The notes under the pieces: model-generated | What the model was told of the DNA's origin: nothing | Seen by the model: the letters and a program-made list of their open reading frames with translations, nothing else | Database searches by the model: none | Assembly (NCBI GenBank): GCA_025174535.1 | Contig: JALBUN010000023.1 | Coordinates: forward strand, 1,736,001 to 1,800,000 | Origin: Cantharellus purpuraceus | Taxonomy: Eukaryota; Basidiomycota; Agaricomycetes; Cantharellales; Hydnaceae | Length of the DNA stretch: 64,000 nucleotides | Reading direction: 5' to 3' | Made by a program: the position numbers and the translations under genes | In this document: piece by piece, positions 59,501 to 64,000 of the stretch | Position numbering within the stretch: the stretch's first letter is position 1 | Layout: each line of letters opens with the position of its first letter

Positions 59501-60252
59501 CCTGACGTCAAACTCGAGTATATTGAGTCGACATACCGCTGATTTAGCTATGGTGCTGGAGCACATCGACCGAGAGAAGATTATGCCACCTCTCAGCATT
59601 GTACAGGTACTAAGTCGAAATGGTGTAGCAAGCGTCGGTTTGGTCAAACAGTGGTTGATGGAGCGAATTCAGGATTCGCAAAATGAGCTACAAGCTGTAA
59701 GCACCCTCACGGCGTTCCCACGATTGTCATGATTGTCATGTATCACTGCTTCATTATAGGATCGAAGTCTCATCAACTCGTATCGAGATGAAACAAAGGC
59801 AAAATTGCAAGAAATTTCCGAATTATCAGATCCTCACCATCCCCGCGCATTCCAAGCCACGCGATGTTCAGCTTGCAGTGGGCAGTTGGATCTACCCAGT
59901 GTTCATTTTATGTGCAAGCATAGTTATCACCAACGGTATGCATGGAATATGTGCAGCGATTCTCATTGCTGAGGTCACGGTCTGCCCCTTCTCCCATAGG
60001 TGTCTTGCAGATCAGGAGACCGAGTGTCCAAATTGTGCTCGGTCGCACGGGGTAATACGTGAAATACGTCGGAATAACGAACGGCTTGCAGATCAAGTAC
60101 GTAGTGACGTAATGTTAGGAGATTTGTTACTGACAACTCTTCTTCAGCACGACCTTTTCCTGGGGGAGGTAGGCGAGCGAGGCTTCAGTGCTGTTGCTTC
60201 AGGCTTCGGGAGAGGTGTGTTGAACAAGATGCAAGAAATAACAGTTACTTGA
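56519..60252 (+). CDS. VPS11: Vacuolar sorting protein VPS11, RING subunit of HOPS/CORVET
   Basis: Core tether subunit for vacuole and endosome fusion. The first exon (MAAPMAAPPA) joins over an intron to WRQFSFFTIAPV, as in other fungi. A WD40-like beta-propeller follows (YNLSKTPTEIAATASSSVG, VGGRVTHMISRKNILVTLG, LLKIWDLEKND, HLAIGLADGTVLLYR), then the alpha-solenoid (LFQKSLYVLAINLARTQSLD, HLYLKGDYDGAMQQFIKTLG, LETAIRVCRQAGYFEHASYL, DALSYVRSLG, PLVLRFLTSNSSILSRHTAD). The C-terminal RING-H2 is CSACSGQLDLPSVHFMCKHS, CL, ETECPNC. A Ser/Thr/Pro-rich insert (about residues 600-670) is disordered. About 12 introns. It ends GVLNKMQEITVT. Confidence 0.95.
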
Positions 60253-63200
60253 AGAGTTTTTATGTCTTGCGCTAGGTTTATGTAAATTCTACATACATGA
60301 CAATTGTGTTGAAGCGTTCGCAGCGTTATCATGCGCCAGCTTTTGTACGTCTTCGCTTTGTTAGTATCTCCACAAAAGGTCTAGTCGACGAAGAGATTCT
60401 CTTCACGTATGATAAAGAAAGGGATGGCGCTGAACCATTCCACCTGTTACGCGACTCTCAAGCTTCCACGATAAAGGCCTGCATTAGAGGTTTGCGGGAA
60501 GAAGAGAATATACAAGCAGGTGACAAGTGTATAGAGGTGTTTAGATTAGGGACATGGTCTTCCCACCTCGAAAGTACCCCTATTATAAATATATATATAC
60601 TAATTCAAGACATATGCCACTCCGAGACCTGGTTATTTCATGCGCTTTTACAGTATGGATGGCTGGATGCAAGATGTGAGTAAAAGGTAAATGTCTTGTG
60701 CCGAGTAAATCGGTGTGTTCTCACATTACAGGCACAATTCATATGGGTCGAGGAAAGTCTGTTTGTATGTACAACAAGAGTTGAGGGGTGAAGGGTTCCA
60801 GGTTTACGATCGGTGTTGTGGACGGTAGGTAAGGTGATACTGATGAACATGCCAAGGTGACTTACAGAAGGCGATGTCCCGCATCTCTTTGGATGTCTCC
60901 ATGATTGGCATTACTTGAAACAGCCCACGCACTCCACTTGGGACCAGTGTCTATGGATATGTCACCCTGATTATCATGTTTCTGATTTCTGTACAGAACT
61001 CAAGGCATTAGCAAATTTCCTTTCCTCTCTGGGTAACCTATGCTCACCATCTGTTGAAAAGTGTGTGTATTCCTGGCCTTGCATAGAAACCTGCACTAAC
61101 ATGATTTGAAGACAGCACAGGAGATCACAAGAAGGGGCCTCACGAAACACCGAAGCGGATCTGCAACGCTAGCTTAGATTGATCTCTTGAAGTTGTCCCT
61201 CAGGTTTCAACAGATGCTATTCGAAGTACAATTGCCTCACCTGGAGTACTAGTAGGACGCCGTCACTTCCCCAGGGAGACGAAGGCTGTCAACCGTCGCT
61301 GGCAATACATGTGATCATCACGGCCACGAAGGGCCTAAGAGCCTGTCCGGGACTCCAGAGAAAGTTAGACCTCGTGTCCATTGTTTAGCCGGATCCCTCA
61401 TCGCTGCCGCTTCATATTTCCACACCACAACTGGTTAAAAGTTTAAGGAGAGAACCGTAGGAATGAAAGTATAAAGAGATAATCGTACGCAGAGTGGAGC
61501 CACACGTACCAATTGAACAACGGACGAGACCTATCCACACATCTCCTCATCCAAAGGTAGTGACGTAGAAGTCATGGTGAATGCACTGGGTCCTAAATGG
61601 ACACCCGGATCTCCCAGTGCCAACGACTCAGCAATCTCCTTGGGCCAGTGATTCAATCAGTGATGTTCCCGACGAAATGTAGATGAATGGACTCGGGGCC
61701 CCCGATTATCTCAATGACACACGATTCTCATAACACAAAGGGCTGTCAGATTTTCCTGTGCCCACTCACATTGGTGTCCAATATTAATACTTTTACAATA
61801 ATCATCTATAGACGCCATCCTGTCTGCGGAGTCGGAGATTTATTTCATTGACAGTCCGCCTACTCCGCTTTGATTGTCACTTGTGACTACAGGAGGCACT
61901 AATTGTAGTGTCATTCCATGTGCCTAACCCTAAGTCAATCTGCGTGGGAACTGCTGTGCGGATGCGGTAAGTCACGTCGGTGTTTGGCACCCCTGCTCTC
62001 AACTTGAAACGAATATGAATGGAGTCGCAAGGCGAATCCATCGGTCAAGGTATGTGAAACAAGTTTCGTGCAGATATCACAAGACATATAATTCAAATAT
62101 TCTTTGGAGCTCACACGTGAAAAGGATCCAAAGTTTGTGTGAATTACCCATCAGCACTAAAAGGCAATGCTTCTACAAGACCTTCATTGAATAACAATAA
62201 TGTGTTTGCCTGTGTGTGCTGCTCTTATTCTTTAATCGTTGATTATAAACTGAACTCACATTTGTGAATCACCTGTGACAAACATGTGAATCAGAGAGGG
62301 GAGGACATTCCCACTGGATGTCAGACTGTTTTCGCCGAAATATAACGGTATAATACCCATCTCATATATGATGCTAGACACGGGAAAATGACGATATTGT
62401 TATTCACAATAATCTCGCTCTTATATCCAGGGACCGGTTTCATTCAAGGTCTGTCATTTAATCAGTTGGCGCCAGCCTTAACACCCCCACGGCTTTCCAT
62501 AGATTAGCGTTGGAACCTATCTGATGATCCTCGGTAGTTTTACAATGCAAATCATGATTGTCACCCTCACTGGGTTCTTCCTGACGAGGTCCTCGAGAGC
62601 GGCTCAGGTGCGATGGAAAACCATTGGGTGCGTTGGAATTTCTCAAGTGCAACGAATTTATTTTCGGTGACAATTGGAAACGCACGGCATCAATAAATAA
62701 CGCATGATTCTAGCTTGGGAGCGCCGTAATAACCTTTGAACAATCACAAACTATCTGCAACAGTTGTCACAACAAGGGGGAACAAATGCCAGCACACGAT
62801 TACCCTGACAATGACTGGTTCCACAAGTGGAGTACAGCAGGGTCGCTTGTCCATTTTGTCTTTGTTACCGATTTGCTACAGTTCAGCAACGTGCTATGCT
62901 ATTGTTCTGATCCGAGTAGTTATTGAAGTGGTTCAAACGCAATATGCTGGTTCTTGGGTTAATCACATGGGTGCGTCCTTATAATTTCATCCTTCCTTGC
63001 TGACAAGTGTTATTCATCTCACTTATAATACCAAGACGATCAGCCACGCTAGAGCTGCACGCACGCGGTGCAGGCATTTGACAATTCAAAGGTTAAGAGA
63101 TGCGCTGACTGAAACCCGCTGATCCTTGCAGCTTGTGCGTCAAATGTGAGGCGCAAAAATTGGTGATGGTGGGCCTGATATTTAAGGGAAGAGGCCTGAG

Positions 63201-64000
63201 ATGCCTGAATCAGTACTACCAGAGGGGGTTACTGACATACTTCATCTCGCATTAATCCACCCATATCCTTCACTGTCTCGTGTCAATGGGTTCCACGTCG
63301 AGATCACTGCTGAAAGGCACTCCGGCGCTAAATGAATGGTCCTGATCAGTGACTCCTATTCTGATATGGCACAGCTATATAAGAAGTTGCACATTCTTCA
63401 GAATCCCAGTCTAAAGAAGGAATTCATCAAGCTCCGAAAACCATTTAATCAAGGGGTTTTCACATAGCCTCACGCGTTAAATGGCGAAGTTTCTTCGCCA
63501 ACAATTGTATTTTCAGCCTACAGCTAATGACATCGATGATGGTTGGCGGGGATCCACTTTTGTTCCAGCCTGAAACATTGACCGGGCTATTGGCCATTCG
63601 CTTAACGCATAAATTGACGGAGCGCATTATTGCCTTGAAGGCAGACAACTTCAGGTGCAGGCGCACTGCGGCGGTAAGGTCGTATCCGTAGTCTCGATAG
63701 ATGTGGATCCTTGTCATGAATCTTATCCGGGTCCTACAGGAGGAGGGGGCACCTTTTAAGGATACTGTAATCGGGTAAGTGGAAAACAATAAATGCAACG
63801 AAGATTTGCCCCATATGCTGATTCAATCTCAAGATAACATACACCCACTCAGGCGCCCTGTTTTGAAATGAACCAATCAACCGTCGCGTATTTTCGTTCA
63901 ATTTACCGTCACACCGACAAAGTAGACGGAACCGCCTCCGCTGTTTCGCTAAAATGCGAGCGAGATCATAGATGCACAACCAAGTCTCGTATACCACATG
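60253..64000. other. 3.7 kb without a supported gene
   Basis: Frames exist at 60297-60683 (+, 128 codons) and 63460-63997 (-), but neither shows a recognisable family or good splice context. The composition and lack of frames fit intergenic or old repeat sequence. The frame near the right edge could be part of a gene that continues beyond the window. Confidence 0.4.

Noticed and set aside
60297..60683. 128-codon frame downstream of VPS11
   Set aside because: No family similarity, poor codon character and no splice partners; treated as intergenic.

Overview
This window looks like nuclear DNA of a filamentous basidiomycete, probably an Agaricomycete. The evidence is compact genes broken by many 50-65 nt GT-AG introns, AN1, GID5, VPS11 and NOP2 proteins of fungal type, and a central block of chromodomain Gypsy and Tc1/mariner elements of the kind common in mushroom-forming fungi. 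The cysteine-rich gene inside the repeat block resembles families I associate with Boletales, but that placement is only an impression. All exon joins were worked out by eye from reading frame, splice consensus and family conservation, so single boundaries may be off.

Left arm (1-23.3 kb), single-copy genes: two weak proline-rich secreted or membrane ORFs; FUN14 (-) and an AIG1/FAR-17a family membrane protein (+) diverging from a very short promoter; a TIGR04076-like small protein; argininosuccinate lyase; a cluster of three Sso-type syntaxin paralogues (+,-,+); a 75-residue AN1 zinc-finger protein; cytosolic aspartate aminotransferase; the NOP2 rRNA methyltransferase; and an MCH1-like MFS transporter (-).

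Centre (23.3-44.2 kb), repeat block: it is bounded by two 89-bp inverted repeats (23301-23389 and 44118-44206). Inside are a decayed Tc1/mariner transposase, a truncated GC-rich zinc-dependent dehydrogenase, two unrecognised gene fragments, a decayed Gypsy pol (+), a nearly full-length chromovirus (-), a 565-bp MITE with clear target duplication, and four solo or orphan LTRs of two families. A broken cysteine-rich gene carries one of the LTRs. The ten in-frame stops I noted in the transposon genes are all TGA at positions where the family has arginine, which fits CpG (CGA to TGA) deamination. Two different Gypsy remnants carry related extra ORFs between integrase and 3' LTR, each with its own TATA-like box.

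Right arm (44.2-60.3 kb), single-copy genes again: dephospho-CoA kinase (-), the TPR protein IML2 (-) divergent from GID5/ARMC8 (+), the LSm14/SCD6 RNA-granule protein (+), mitochondrial COA1 (-) and PDH E1 alpha (-), and VPS11 (+) divergent from the latter. From 60.3 kb to the end I see no gene I can support.
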